A stretch of 64,000 nt of DNA from Swaminathania salitolerans (GTDB lineage Bacteria; Pseudomonadota; Alphaproteobacteria; Acetobacterales; Acetobacteraceae). Within the stretch, counting starts at the first letter, position 1; each line of letters opens with the position of its first letter. The notes beneath the pieces were generated by a model, which did not search any database, was not told the origin of the DNA, and saw nothing but the letters and a program-made list of their open reading frames with translations. The translations under genes were made by a program, and so were the position numbers. Shown here in pieces: positions 51,474 to 60,974 of this stretch. The DNA lies in assembly GCF_025994315.1 (NCBI RefSeq), contig NZ_BAQE01000007.1; one strand, 5' to 3'.

Positions 51474-53369
51474 TCACTCCCGTTCCTGCTGACGCACCCA
51501 GACCTGTGACAGAAGCATGTGGTTGAGGAGGGAATAATGATAATTCCCCAGACGGGCCGAAACGAAATCCACGTAGCGCATCTGGATCAGCGGGATCAGT
51601 GCGCTCTGCTCCATTGCAAGGGCGCCGGCCCGTTTCCACAAAGCCTCTCTCCGGGCCGTGTCGCGGCTCTTTCGGGCATCTCTCATCAGGGACTGAAGGC
51701 CCGGATGACAGAAACGGCTCGCATTCGTTGCAGCATCGGAGTGTTCTCTTGCATTCTCGCAGCCGAGAAGCGCGTCGAGAAAGGTCGAGGGGGAAGGATA
51801 ATCGGCATACCAGTAGGAAAGGCTGATCTGGACGTGATTGTCCGAATTGCGCGCGTATCCTTCGGCCCGGGCAGGCGCCATCGGCCGGACGGAAGCCTCG
51901 AAGCCAAGCTGCTGCAGCATGTTGCGCAGATATACGCCCATCCCGAGCCCCACGGCCTGATTAGGGACGACCAGCGTGACCTTCTGACCCGCACGACCGC
52001 TGCGACGAATGAGCGCCCGCGCCCGGTCGAGATCCGGTCCCGTCCAGTCTCCCGCATCCGACACGCGGCCGAAGCGACAGGGAATATCGGCACCGGCGAT
52101 GCCGTGCGGAACGATCTGGCAGAGAGGCTCTGCAATGGCGCCGCCGCCATAGAGAATGGTCATGGCGTGACGATCGACCGCATGATTGAGCGCCTGCCTG
52201 ACCTCGAGAGAATCGAACGGGGGCTCATGTACGTTCAGGGCAAGGTAATACAGCCCGAGAAGCGGTTGCAGATGCACCTGCGCGGCGTAGCGTGACCCGA
52301 GCTCCCCCAGACGGTCCTGCGGCTTCGCATCGAGCATGGAATCGTACTGGCCACGCTCTACCGCGGTGACTTCGGCCTCGTCCGAAAGGCCGAAATCGTA
52401 AACGATGCGATCCACATAGCCCTCGCTCTGCGCCTCGGGATTGCCGACCCGGAAGAACGGATTGCGTTCGGCCACGAGCTGGCGCGCCGGATCGTAGGAG
52501 ACGATGCGATAGGGACCGGTTCCGGGTATGGGCGTGCCGCCGGTATCGTGGGGCGGTGTCTGCGCCGGCAGGATCACGGCATGCGGGAAAGCGAGTTTCT
52601 GCAGGAACTCGCCATCCGGATGGTTGAGCATGATCACGATTTCACCGGTCGCCGCATCGACCCGGACGCCGTCGAGCCGACATGTATCGGGCGAGGAAAG
52701 ACAAGCCTGAGCCCCGACGATATTGCCGTAGAAGGACTGCGCGGTCGGGCTTCCGGCAAGGAAGATGCGCCTGAATGACGCGCGAACGTCCTCTACCGTC
52801 ACCGGAGCGCCGTTGGAGAAACGCATCCCCGGACGAAGATGGAATACCCAGCGCAATCCATCCTCGCTGACCTCGGGCAGGGACGTTGCCAGATCCGGCA
52901 CCACATCGAGGCCCAGCCTGCCATCCGCCTGTCTGTAGGTCACGAGACCATCGTACATGGTGACGAAAAGCTGGATGAATTCGCTCGTGTAATTGATCTG
53001 CGGATCGAGCGTTCCGCCTGAGGCATCGGCGGTGAGCCGCAATGTGCCCCCGCGATGCGGATCGTTGCGCGTGATCCCGGCGGCCCTTGTCCGACCGCCG
53101 GTGGACGATGCCGTTTCTCCGCCCGTGTTTCCCGGGGCGTCTACGGGAGCGTCCCCTGAAGCGCCTACCAGGGCGTCCGCGGGCGCCGCCGCGGCCAGCG
53201 CAACGGGAAACCCCGATATCGCGGCTGTGAGAACCGCCGTCGCGACGGCGGTCGCGGGGAAGAGCGCCATAAGGGCCGCCGATAGAGCCGCCCCCAGAGC
53301 CGTCCCCGCCGCCGCCGGGCGGCGCGGAACGCCGGTACCGCGCCCGGGCGGAAAGGCGTCGGGCCTCAT
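51474..53369 (-). CDS. ABC transporter substrate-binding protein, family 5 (peptide/nickel type)
   Basis: A 631-residue solute receptor. A long N-terminal stretch (about 100 residues) has an Ala-rich signal region and Gly/Ala/Thr linker; the mature part begins near RGGTLRLTADASGGTLDPQI, with the family segments GLRWVFHLRPGMRFSNGAPV, PGTGPYRIVSYD, YYLALNVHEPPFDSLEVRQA and SLSYWYADYPSP. This family binds oligopeptides, dipeptides, nickel chelates or similar. No permease or ATPase gene is nearby, so it is an orphan receptor that would use components from elsewhere. Its ATG follows the SCO-like stop immediately (TGAATG), so the two are probably cotranscribed. Confidence 0.88.
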   Translation of the reverse strand: MRPDAFPPGRGTGVPRRPAAAGTALGAALSAALMALFPATAVATAVLTAAISGFPVALAAAAPADALVGASGDAPVDAPGNTGGETASSTGGRTRAAGITRNDPHRGGTLRLTADASGGTLDPQINYTSEFIQLFVTMYDGLVTYRQADGRLGLDVVPDLATSLPEVSEDGLRWVFHLRPGMRFSNGAPVTVEDVRASFRRIFLAGSPTAQSFYGNIVGAQACLSSPDTCRLDGVRVDAATGEIVIMLNHPDGEFLQKLAFPHAVILPAQTPPHDTGGTPIPGTGPYRIVSYDPARQLVAERNPFFRVGNPEAQSEGYVDRIVYDFGLSDEAEVTAVERGQYDSMLDAKPQDRLGELGSRYAAQVHLQPLLGLYYLALNVHEPPFDSLEVRQALNHAVDRHAMTILYGGGAIAEPLCQIVPHGIAGADIPCRFGRVSDAGDWTGPDLDRARALIRRSGRAGQKVTLVVPNQAVGLGMGVYLRNMLQQLGFEASVRPMAPARAEGYARNSDNHVQISLSYWYADYPSPSTFLDALLGCENAREHSDAATNASRFCHPGLQSLMRDARKSRDTARREALWKRAGALAMEQSALIPLIQMRYVDFVSARLGNYHYSLLNHMLLSQVWVRQQERE

Positions 53370-53996
53370 TCAGCCTCTATGGGCGAGCTGATGGATACGG
53401 GTCACGATCGCCTCGGTTCCGGCCCCGGCCTCGACGGTACCGGCATAGCGGCCACGCGGATCCATGATGACGATACGCGGCGCAGGAAGATGATAGCTCT
53501 CCCCATGATCGGGATGGACCATTTCCATAGGAGCATGGAATTCCCGTGCGACACGCTCGATCATGCTCGGGGCGCCCGTCAGGGGCACGACATGATCTCC
53601 CAGCGGGAGGACATAGGTTTTCAGCTCGGCCGATTCGTCATGCACCGGATCCAGCGTGATCGCAAGCGGCGCGAGCTGGATGCCTTCGCGGCTCAGCACG
53701 AGCTTTGCATCGCTCATGGTCCTGAAGACCGGACCGCACAGGGTCCTGGGGCAATGCGTGTCGAAGAACCACACCAGCACCCAGCTGCCATGGAAATCGC
53801 CCTCGGTGACGTTTCCTTCCCCGAGGGCCACGAGGCGATAGCTGCCCCCGATCTCGTTCCCCTGTGTCGAGACCGAGCCGCCGAAGCGCTCGGAAAGGCG
53901 ATATCCCGTCCAGCTCAGGGCCAGAGCGAGGATGACCACGACGATGGCAAGGCGCGGTCCGGTCCAGCGTATCCGGCGTTGAGAGTTCTTTTTCAT
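53370..53996 (-). CDS. SCO1/SenC-like thioredoxin-fold protein with CX4C motif
   Basis: A 208-residue membrane-anchored protein. One N-terminal helix (LAIVVVILALALSWTGYRL) leads into a thioredoxin fold: the YRLVALGEGNVTEGDFHGSW segment corresponds to the F-x-L-x-D-x-x-G start in SCO proteins, then VLVWFFDTHCPRTLCGP with Cys82 and Cys87. Typical SCO proteins have CxxxC and a later His to bind copper for cytochrome oxidase assembly; here there are four residues between the cysteines and the candidate His169 is displaced by about two positions. Copper binding is therefore uncertain. It sits between polA and an ABC receptor. No cytochrome oxidase genes are near. Confidence 0.75.
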   Translation of the reverse strand: MKKNSQRRIRWTGPRLAIVVVILALALSWTGYRLSERFGGSVSTQGNEIGGSYRLVALGEGNVTEGDFHGSWVLVWFFDTHCPRTLCGPVFRTMSDAKLVLSREGIQLAPLAITLDPVHDESAELKTYVLPLGDHVVPLTGAPSMIERVAREFHAPMEMVHPDHGESYHLPAPRIVIMDPRGRYAGTVEAGAGTEAIVTRIHQLAHRG

Positions 53997-53999
53997 TGA

Positions 54000-56756
54000 T
54001 TAATGTGCTTCCGCCCAGTTCGAACCTGTACCTGTTTCCACGACCAGCGGCACAGAGAGTGACGCGGCCTGTTCCATTTCGGCACGCACGAAAGCCGCCA
54101 GATCCGCGGCCTGATCCGCCCTGACCTCGAACAGCAATTCGTCATGCACCTGAAGCAGCATTCTGGCGTCCAGCCCGCTTTGTGGCAAGCGCCGACCCAG
54201 ACGCACCATGGCACGCTTGATGATATCGGCAGCGCCTCCCTGAAGCGGCGCGTTGATGGCCTGACGCTCCGCATAGCCTCTGCGGGCACCGTTCTTCTCG
54301 TTGATTCCCGGCACGTAGCAGCGACGACCGAGCGGCGTGGTCACATAGCCGTCCCGCTTCGCGTCCTCTTTAGTCCGGTCCATATAATCGCGAATGCCGG
54401 GATAACGCGCGAAATAGGCGTCGATATAGCGGCGTGCCTCCCCTGCGGAAATGCCGAGCTGTCGCGCCAGACCGAAAGCCGAGATCCCGTAGATAATCCC
54501 GAAATTGATGGCCTTGGCGCGGCGACGCGTGAGGGAATCCATCCCTTCGAGCGGAATATTGAACACTTCCGACGCCGTACGGGCATGAATATCCTGTCCG
54601 AGCCTGAACGCCTCCTTCAGCGGACCGATATCGGCCACCTCTGCCAGAAGGCGCAGCTCGATCTGCGAATAATCGGCCGAGACGAGAACATAGCCGTCCT
54701 CGGCGATGAAGGCGCGCCGGATGCGCCCCCCCTCCTCCGTGCGGATCGGGATGTTCTGCAGATTGGGATCGTTGGAAGACAGACGACCCGTGGTGGTGAT
54801 GGCCATCTGGAACGAGGTATGCACACGATGAGAGCGTGCATCCATCTGCTGCACCAGCGCATCGGCATAGGTCGATTTGAGCTTGGCCAGCTGACGCCAG
54901 GCCAGGATGCGCGCGGGAAGTTCATGCCCGGCATCGGCAAGTTCCTGCAGAACCGAGGAATCCGTGCCCCAGGCGCCTGCCTTGGTGCGCTTGCCCCCGG
55001 GCAGGCTCATCTCATCGAACAGGATTTCTCCGAGCTGCTTGGGCGAGCCCGGATTGAAGCTGCGGCCGGCAAGCGCGTGGATCCCGATTTCCATCTCCCC
55101 CATGCGGCTGCCGAAATCGGCCGACATGCGCCGCAACTCGGCGGCGTCGAGCTTGACCCCGGCCTGTTCCATCGCGGCCAGTATGCCGATCAGCGGGCGC
55201 TCCATCGTCTCGTAGAGCGCCACGGCCTGACGCTCGCGCAATTGCGGTTTGAGCACCTGCCACAGACGCAGCGTTACATCGGCATCTTCCGCAGCGTATT
55301 CCGTGGCGCGCGCAACAGGCACCTGTGCGAAGGGCACGCGATTGCGGCCCGTGCCGGTCACGCTGTCATAGCTGATCGGATCATGACCCAGATGCAGACG
55401 TGACAGCTCATCCATGCCCTGACCGTGCTCACCCGCAGACTGGGCGTAGGAAATCAGCATGGTGTCATCGACGGGAGTGACCGTCGTGATGCCCGCATGA
55501 TCCAGCACGAGCAGATCGTATTTGGCGTTCTGGAAGATCTTCAGCACCGAGTCGTCGGCCAGAAGCGGTCGCAGCGCATCGAGCACGCCCTCGACCTCGA
55601 GCTGACCGCTCGCGGGGTGTTCCAGCGTGCCCTCATGGCGCAGCGGCACATAGGCCGCCTCCCCCGGTGCCACGGCCAGGGAGAGACCGATCAGTGTGGC
55701 CTGACGCGCATTCAGGCTGTCGGTCTCGGTGTCGAAGGCGAGATATCCGGTGTCGCGCGCCCTGCCGATCCAGGTTTCGAGCGCCTCCATGGAGAGAATG
55801 GTTTCGTAGGGGCCGTAAGGCTTGTCCCCTCCGGCTGTCTCCGTTGTCTCGTCGCGGCTGTTCCGGGAGGCGCCGACCGGGCGCCCGGCGGCAAGCGCGC
55901 CCAGCCCCATACGCTGTATGACGGAATGAAACCCCATACGCTCGAGAAAATCACGCAGCACCGGAGCGTCCGGCTCGCGGCAACCGAGCGCATCGACCGG
56001 CTCGGGCAGAGGGATGTCACGGGCCAGCGTGACCAGCCTGAGCGAGATCCGCGCAGCTTCTGCATGGTCGATCAGGGATTGCTGACGCTTGGATTTCTTC
56101 ATTTCCGGCGCGGCGGCAAGGATGGCCTCCAGTTCGCCGAATTCCTGCACGAGCTGCGCCGCCCCCTTGGGACCGATACCGGGCACGCCGGGGACATTGT
56201 CGGTCGGATCGCCCATCAGCGCCTGCACGTCGATCACCCGGTCGGGTGCAACGCCGAATTTCGCCTCGACCTCCGCGCGCCCGATCGGCTTCTGCCTGAT
56301 CGGATCGAGCAGCGAAACCGACTCGCTCACAAGCTGCATCAGATCCTTGTCGGAAGAGACGATGGTGCAGCGCCCGCCGCTACGCTCGACGGCCTCGGCA
56401 TAAGAGGCGATGAGGTCATCGGCCTCATAGCCCGGCAATTCGATCATCGGGACGTTGAAGGCTCTGGTGGCGTCGCGGATAAGCGGGAACTGGGGACGGA
56501 GATCCTCCGGCGCCTCGGGCCTGTGCGCCTTGTACTGCGGATAGATCTCGTTTCTGAATGTCTGGCGTCCCGCATCGAAAACAACCGCAAGATGCGTTCC
56601 CACATGATCACGCAAAAGGCGTTGCAGCATGTTGGTGAAGCCGAAAACGGCATTGACCGGCACCCCTTCGGGGCTGCTCATGGGCGGCAGGGCGTGAAAG
56701 GCCCGGAAGATGAATCCGGATCCGTCTACGAGGACAAGATGAGGGGTAGTGCTCAT
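54000..56756 (-). CDS. polA: DNA polymerase I
   Basis: Repair and Okazaki-fragment polymerase of 918 residues. The N-terminal 5'-3' exonuclease (about 1-290) starts with LVLVDGSGFIFRAFHALPP and has MIELPGYEADDLIASYA; the 3'-5' exonuclease domain retains its first metal motif (LAFDTETDSLNARQATLIG), so proofreading may be active; the polymerase has motif A VSADYSQIELRLLAEVAD, motif B RRRAKAINFGIIYGISAFG and motif C LLQVHDELLFEV. The chosen ATG 56756 gives the family N-terminus; an in-frame ATG at 56825 adds 23 residues. It is divergent from a lipoprotein hydrolase 120 bases away. Confidence 0.96.
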   Translation of the reverse strand: MSTTPHLVLVDGSGFIFRAFHALPPMSSPEGVPVNAVFGFTNMLQRLLRDHVGTHLAVVFDAGRQTFRNEIYPQYKAHRPEAPEDLRPQFPLIRDATRAFNVPMIELPGYEADDLIASYAEAVERSGGRCTIVSSDKDLMQLVSESVSLLDPIRQKPIGRAEVEAKFGVAPDRVIDVQALMGDPTDNVPGVPGIGPKGAAQLVQEFGELEAILAAAPEMKKSKRQQSLIDHAEAARISLRLVTLARDIPLPEPVDALGCREPDAPVLRDFLERMGFHSVIQRMGLGALAAGRPVGASRNSRDETTETAGGDKPYGPYETILSMEALETWIGRARDTGYLAFDTETDSLNARQATLIGLSLAVAPGEAAYVPLRHEGTLEHPASGQLEVEGVLDALRPLLADDSVLKIFQNAKYDLLVLDHAGITTVTPVDDTMLISYAQSAGEHGQGMDELSRLHLGHDPISYDSVTGTGRNRVPFAQVPVARATEYAAEDADVTLRLWQVLKPQLRERQAVALYETMERPLIGILAAMEQAGVKLDAAELRRMSADFGSRMGEMEIGIHALAGRSFNPGSPKQLGEILFDEMSLPGGKRTKAGAWGTDSSVLQELADAGHELPARILAWRQLAKLKSTYADALVQQMDARSHRVHTSFQMAITTTGRLSSNDPNLQNIPIRTEEGGRIRRAFIAEDGYVLVSADYSQIELRLLAEVADIGPLKEAFRLGQDIHARTASEVFNIPLEGMDSLTRRRAKAINFGIIYGISAFGLARQLGISAGEARRYIDAYFARYPGIRDYMDRTKEDAKRDGYVTTPLGRRCYVPGINEKNGARRGYAERQAINAPLQGGAADIIKRAMVRLGRRLPQSGLDARMLLQVHDELLFEVRADQAADLAAFVRAEMEQAASLSVPLVVETGTGSNWAEAH

Positions 56757-56876
56757 GCAAAGGCCGATCGGAATGATGAAAGCATGGAAGGCGTCTCCCT
56801 GGCGGGGCTTTTGCGGGTCCGGCATACGGGATACCTCTCCCGTCCGGCGCGCCCCCAGGGACGCAATACTCCGACA

Positions 56877-57968
56877 ATGATACGGGAGTTCCGTCCGGTT
56901 TCAAACCGCTTCGCGTGGCTGTGCCCGCACCGCAGGCGCGCTTTCGCGCTTGGCCTCCTGGTTTGCCTGCTCGCAGGATGTGCCGGCCCCTCCCGCCATG
57001 AGAAGCGAACCGGACTTCGTGCGGGCCCCTCCGCAGGACAGACGCTGCAGATCCGTCCACGCGGCGGGGAAGCCGCGCTCATCCCGGCCAACCACCACTT
57101 CCTGCTTGCGGACGGGACGACGATACCCGCCCGCGTCTGGCCGGTGACAGGTCGCGCGCGCGCGCGAATTCTCGCCTTGCACGGCTTTGGAGACAGTCGC
57201 GATGCCTGGGAGTTTTCCGCCCCCTGTCTCGCCCGTCAGGGGATCGAGGTCATCGCACCGGATCAGCGCGGTTTCGGAGAGACCGCGCATCGCGGCGCGT
57301 GGAGCGGCACGGCTCGCATGGTGCAGGATATCCGGGAGGAAGCGCGTCAGCTTCATGCCGAAGCCCCCGATATTCCTCTTTTCGTCATGGGAGAAAGCAT
57401 GGGCGGCGCGCTCGCGGCACTTCTCGCGACGGACCGGCCCGATGGCACGACACGCGGTTTCATCCTCGTCTCTCCGGCAATCTGGAAACTCGACCCTGTC
57501 TCCCGTCTCGTGGTGGACATGCTCGATCTGATCGCGCCCGAGTGGATCTTCACCGGGGCGCACGCTCCGGGCGAGCACATCGCGACCGACAATATCGCCG
57601 CCCTGCGGCGGCTCTATTTCGATCCGCTTACCCTGCACGGATTCAGGCTCGATCTTCTTCGCGGCCTGATCGATCTGATGGCTGCGGGACAGAAGGCCGC
57701 CCCCCATGTGCGCGCGCCCCTTCTCGTGCTGTACGGGGATCGTGACCAGATGATCCCGGCACCGCCGATGGCACGATTCTGGGCGGATCTGCCACAGGAC
57801 AGCCGCAAGGACCTGATTCCCGGAGGGCATCATCTGCTGCTGCGCGACCGCGATGGCGCGCGCGCCGTTGCGGATATCGCAAGCTGGATCCTTGCGCCCG
57901 ACCGTCTTCTTCCCTCCGGTGGCGATGCCGCCGCTGCCGCCTGGCGCGCGGGGGACCCTGCAGACTGA
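56877..57968 (+). CDS. Alpha/beta hydrolase lipoprotein (monoacylglycerol-lipase-like)
   Basis: A 363-residue predicted lipoprotein hydrolase. The signal peptide ends in the lipobox LAGC with Cys35. The catalytic fold shows LALHGFGDSRDAWEF, VIAPDQRGFGETAHRG, nucleophile Ser in VMGESMGGALAALL, the Asp in LYGDRDQMIPA and His in PGGHHLLLRD, a complete triad. The sequence pattern is that of serine aminopeptidase/monoacylglycerol lipase (Hydrolase_4) proteins. Since Gly or Ala rather than Asp follows the Cys, outer-membrane placement is likely. The ribosome site is poor. Natural substrate unknown. It ends 76 bases before a tRNA gene. Confidence 0.82.
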   Translation: MIREFRPVSNRFAWLCPHRRRAFALGLLVCLLAGCAGPSRHEKRTGLRAGPSAGQTLQIRPRGGEAALIPANHHFLLADGTTIPARVWPVTGRARARILALHGFGDSRDAWEFSAPCLARQGIEVIAPDQRGFGETAHRGAWSGTARMVQDIREEARQLHAEAPDIPLFVMGESMGGALAALLATDRPDGTTRGFILVSPAIWKLDPVSRLVVDMLDLIAPEWIFTGAHAPGEHIATDNIAALRRLYFDPLTLHGFRLDLLRGLIDLMAAGQKAAPHVRAPLLVLYGDRDQMIPAPPMARFWADLPQDSRKDLIPGGHHLLLRDRDGARAVADIASWILAPDRLLPSGGDAAAAAWRAGDPAD

Positions 57969-58044
57969 ACGTCTCCTTCCTGTCGACCGGGTCTGAATTA
58001 GGGGCTGGCGCAGGGCTTAAACTTTGGCTATTGAGGGTTCAGCG

Positions 58045-58121
58045 GGACCCGTAGCTCAGCTGGATAGAGCGTCGCCCTCCGAAGGCGAAGGTCGAAGGTT
58101 CGAATCCTTTCGGGTCCGCCA
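58045..58121 (+). tRNA. tRNA-Arg (anticodon CCG)
   Basis: A 77-base cloverleaf with encoded CCA. The acceptor stem GGACCCG pairs with CGGGTCC, D arm GCTC/GAGC, anticodon stem TCGCC/GGCGA around loop CTCCGAA (anticodon CCG, reading CGG), T arm with TTCGAAT loop. All stems are complete. It lies between two unrelated genes; tRNA-Arg genes are frequent integration sites, but no integrase or duplicated 3' end is visible within the following 6 kb. Confidence 0.96.
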
Positions 58122-58372
58122 TTTCCGATACATTGCCCATCCGACCGGTCACGCGCTGCCAGCCGCAGCGTTGCAGGCGTCCGGCCCACTGCGCTCGGGG
58201 CGTTTCGTTTCGAACCGGGCGCGTTACAAACCCCGTTCCCGGATGTTCCTCTTGCCGGGCGTTGTCATCCGGAAGCCCGTTCTGCGGGATAACCTTTCCC
58301 GGGAATGCTTTTACCGAAAGATCAGCCCCCGAGGTCTGGCCTTCGGTATCTGCCTCCCCCCAGGGGGCTGGG

Positions 58373-59140
58373 TCAGTGTGCGGTGAATCCTCCATCGACC
58401 GGCAGCGCAACGCCGATCACGAAGCTTGCTGCCGGACTGCACAGCCAGAGTACGGCTTCGGCGATTTCCTCCGCCGTTCCCAGACGACCGATCGGCTGCT
58501 GCTTCCTGATCTCGACCATGGCCTCGGGCTGGCTTTCGAGCATGTCCTGCACCATGGGGGTGTCGATCGTACCCGGGCAGATGGCATTGATGCGGATATT
58601 GCGTGGGGCATATTCGACCCCTGCGCTCCGTGTCATCCCGATCACGGCATGTTTCGTCCCGTGATAGGCGGCCCGCCCGGGCAGACCGACCAGTCCGCCA
58701 AGGGAGGAACAGTTGACGATCGCGCCGCTCCCCTGACGCCGCATGAGACGCAGTTCATGCTTCATACACGCCCAGACCCCGCGCTGATTGACCGCCGTTA
58801 CCCGCTCGAAGGAAGAAAGCGGTTCATCCGCGGCATCGGAGGGCGGCACCTGTATGCCGGCGTTGTTGAACGCCATGTCGAGCCTGCCGAAGCGCGCATC
58901 GATCTCCCCGAGCAGAGTCGCAACATCGTCCTCGTCAGCGACATCGCAAGCCAGGGCCAGAGCCTCTCCCCCTCCCGCGACAATGCGTTCGGCCTCCTCT
59001 CCTGCCAGATCGCCGTCGTGGTCCGACAGCACCACGACGGCGCCATTGCGGGCAAAGGCGCGGGATGTGGCCAGTCCTATGCCTCTGGCCGCCCCCGTGA
59101 CGAGTGCGACCTGACCGCGAAAATCGTAGACCGGCCTCAT
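58373..59140 (-). CDS. Short-chain dehydrogenase/reductase
   Basis: Classical SDR of 255 residues. The nucleotide-binding motif is VTGAARGIGLATSRAFA, followed by LACDVADEDD, FNNAGIQVPP (NNAG), catalytic Ser in VNCSSLGG and the Tyr-x-x-x-Lys pair in AAYHGTKHAV. Asp in VLSDHDGDLAG at the end of beta-2 suggests NAD rather than NADP preference. The substrate cannot be read off. Its start overlaps the aldo/keto reductase stop by four bases. It ends the cupin-AKR-SDR group, which is divergent from a LysR regulator. Confidence 0.92.
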   Translation of the reverse strand: MRPVYDFRGQVALVTGAARGIGLATSRAFARNGAVVVLSDHDGDLAGEEAERIVAGGGEALALACDVADEDDVATLLGEIDARFGRLDMAFNNAGIQVPPSDAADEPLSSFERVTAVNQRGVWACMKHELRLMRRQGSGAIVNCSSLGGLVGLPGRAAYHGTKHAVIGMTRSAGVEYAPRNIRINAICPGTIDTPMVQDMLESQPEAMVEIRKQQPIGRLGTAEEIAEAVLWLCSPAASFVIGVALPVDGGFTAH

Positions 59141-60060
59141 TTCCCGTCTCCTTCTCCACTCCCGTCACCCCTGTTCCGGTCGCTGCCGGATGCGGGCTCG
59201 CGCCTGATTCCGAAAACCGGAAATGCCTGGGCCTCGCCATAATCGGTGTCGCCCCCGCTTCGTTGCAGCAGGGCCATATCCGCGTCCGAAATCTCGAAAT
59301 CGACAGCGAAATTCTCGCGCAGATGCTCCGCGCTGGTCGATTTCGGCAGAGGCAGCAGACCGAGTTGCAGACAGAAGCGGATGCAGAGCTGTGCGACTCC
59401 GACCCCGTACTTCCCGGCCATGGCCTGCATTCTCTCGTTCTTCAGCACGGCACCATGCGCAACGGGCGAGTATGCCTCGACGAGCATCCCCCGCCGACGC
59501 GATTCGGCAATGAGATCGTCCGGAATATTGCCGATATGTGCAAGGATCTGGTTCACCTGGGGGCGGATGCGCCCATGTGCGAAGAGATTGTCGAGATCGA
59601 CAGCTTCGAAGTTCGAGACCCCGATGGCGCGGATCTTCCCGGCTTCGACGGCCTCCTCGAGCGCGCGCCAGGCCTCGAGATTGCCTTCGAAGTAGCGCTC
59701 TTGCTGTCTGAATGCCGACCAGGGCTGTGGGCTGTGGATGAGCATCAGATCGATATGATCCATCTGCAGCGCGGCAAGGGACGCATCGATCCGGGCCCGG
59801 GCGTCGTCATGGGATTTGCTTTCGGCAGCGAGCTTGGTCGTGATGAAGACCGAATCCCGGGGGAGACCGCTCGCCCGGACTCCCTCGCCCACGCCGGCCT
59901 CGTTTCCGTAGGCCTGCGCCGTATCGATATGCCGATAGCCGATTTCGAGAGCCTCGCGCACCACGCGCGCCGTATCGGCGGCATCGATACGCCAGGTTCC
60001 CAGTCCCGGTGCCGGGATCGTTACATCGTCGGACAGTCTGAATGCATTCTGCGTTGCCAT
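59137..60060 (-). CDS. Aldo/keto reductase
   Basis: NAD(P)H-dependent carbonyl reductase of 307 residues with the (beta/alpha)8 AKR signature: LGLGTWRID-type start, Tyr-containing EIGYRHIDTAQAYGNEAGVG (Asp and Tyr of the catalytic set), the catalytic Lys in VFITTKLA, MDHIDLMLIHSP with the catalytic His, GKIRAIGVSNF and LPKSTSAEHLREN. It resembles the 2,5-diketo-D-gluconate reductase-like AKR group, which fits a sugar-oxidising acetic acid bacterium, but that is inference. The C-terminal tail is Gly/Arg/Asp-rich. GAGGAAC precedes the start. The spacer before it has CAGC/TAC short repeats. Confidence 0.92.
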   Translation of the reverse strand: MATQNAFRLSDDVTIPAPGLGTWRIDAADTARVVREALEIGYRHIDTAQAYGNEAGVGEGVRASGLPRDSVFITTKLAAESKSHDDARARIDASLAALQMDHIDLMLIHSPQPWSAFRQQERYFEGNLEAWRALEEAVEAGKIRAIGVSNFEAVDLDNLFAHGRIRPQVNQILAHIGNIPDDLIAESRRRGMLVEAYSPVAHGAVLKNERMQAMAGKYGVGVAQLCIRFCLQLGLLPLPKSTSAEHLRENFAVDFEISDADMALLQRSGGDTDYGEAQAFPVFGIRREPASGSDRNRGDGSGEGDGK

Positions 60061-60204
60061 GATGTGTTCCTCGATCTTTATTTCTTGCTGTATTCTTCGC
60101 TGTATTTTTGGGGCTGTCTTCGTCGGGCTTCATGTTCGTGCCGGAATGAGCGGCCATGCGTCGCTTCCGGCCGCTCCCTTGCGCCGATCCGGCCGAAAAA
60201 CGGA

Positions 60205-60804
60205 TCAGCGCCGATCGGCAGGCGCCAGATAGGTTCCGTCAGAGACCTTCTCCATCCATTTCACCGCCGAGCCATCGACCGTTTCCTGAATCGCGACATG
60301 CGTCATGGCCGTATGCGCGGTTGCGCCATGCCAGTGGCGTTTTCCCGGTGGGCACCAGAGAATGTCTCCGGCCCGGATCACGCGTTTGGGTTCGCCTTCG
60401 ACCTGGGTCCAGCCTTCCCCTTGCGTCACGATCAGCGTCTGACCGGCGGGATGGCTGTGCCAGGCGGTGCGCGCACCCGGCTCGAAACGGACGATCGCGC
60501 CACCCACGCGTGAAGGAGCGGGGCGCGTGAACGGACCGATAATCGTCGCCTTGCCATCGAAATAGGCAGCAGGTCCCTCGATACGCCTCATTTCCGCCGC
60601 GCGCACGAGACCGGGCGAGGTCGCGCTATCCGCCATTCCTTGCGGCATGGTCCCAGCCGGGGAACCGTCACGCGGCGTCGCACCGGCAACAGCGTCCGGG
60701 GCGGCTTTGGCCGGTGTCCGGCCCGACACCATCATGCCCGCAAACAGGACAAAACCCGCCGAGATCGCGGCACGCGCAGCGAGACGATATGAGTGACGAC
60801 CCAT
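60205..60804 (-). CDS. Secreted cupin-domain protein
   Basis: A 199-residue exported cupin. The first 35 residues are a signal peptide (LAARAAISAGFVLFAGMMVSG) and a Pro/Ala-rich linker follows to about 60. The cupin core shows AWHSHPAGQTLIVTQGEGWT (two His and one Gln/Glu-type ligand position) and CPPGKRHWHGATAHTAMTHV with the last His. The pattern matches the carboxymuconolactone decarboxylase-associated/mandelonitrile-lyase-like cupins, often found with AKR and SDR genes in bacteria. It is the first gene of the minus-strand redox group and is divergent from the LysR gene. Confidence 0.85.
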   Translation of the reverse strand: MGRHSYRLAARAAISAGFVLFAGMMVSGRTPAKAAPDAVAGATPRDGSPAGTMPQGMADSATSPGLVRAAEMRRIEGPAAYFDGKATIIGPFTRPAPSRVGGAIVRFEPGARTAWHSHPAGQTLIVTQGEGWTQVEGEPKRVIRAGDILWCPPGKRHWHGATAHTAMTHVAIQETVDGSAVKWMEKVSDGTYLAPADRR

Positions 60805-60931
60805 TCCCTCTTCTCCCGTTTCGGGCTTTGCGCCCGGTTCGATCCGGATTCCGTGCGATCCGGATGCCTGAACCGGACGTTAGCGTCGGATACCGCACGG
60901 GATTAGCCATTGCCGCCGCGATGTGCTGATG

Positions 60932-60947
60932 ATTGTCATTCATCAAT
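60932..60947. promoter_or_regulatory. Candidate LysR-type palindrome in the divergent promoter
   Basis: ATTG-N8-CAAT (ATTGTCATTCATCAAT) lies in the 170-base gap between the cupin gene and the LysR gene and contains the T-N11-A form typical of LysR boxes. Its position 28-43 bases upstream of the LysR start fits autoregulation. Confidence 0.5.
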
Positions 60948-60974
60948 GATGAGGAAGGAGGGGGAGGTCAGACC

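Noticed and set aside
58045..58372. Genomic island attached to tRNA-Arg
   Set aside because: No integrase, no repeated tRNA end and no change in composition after the tRNA.
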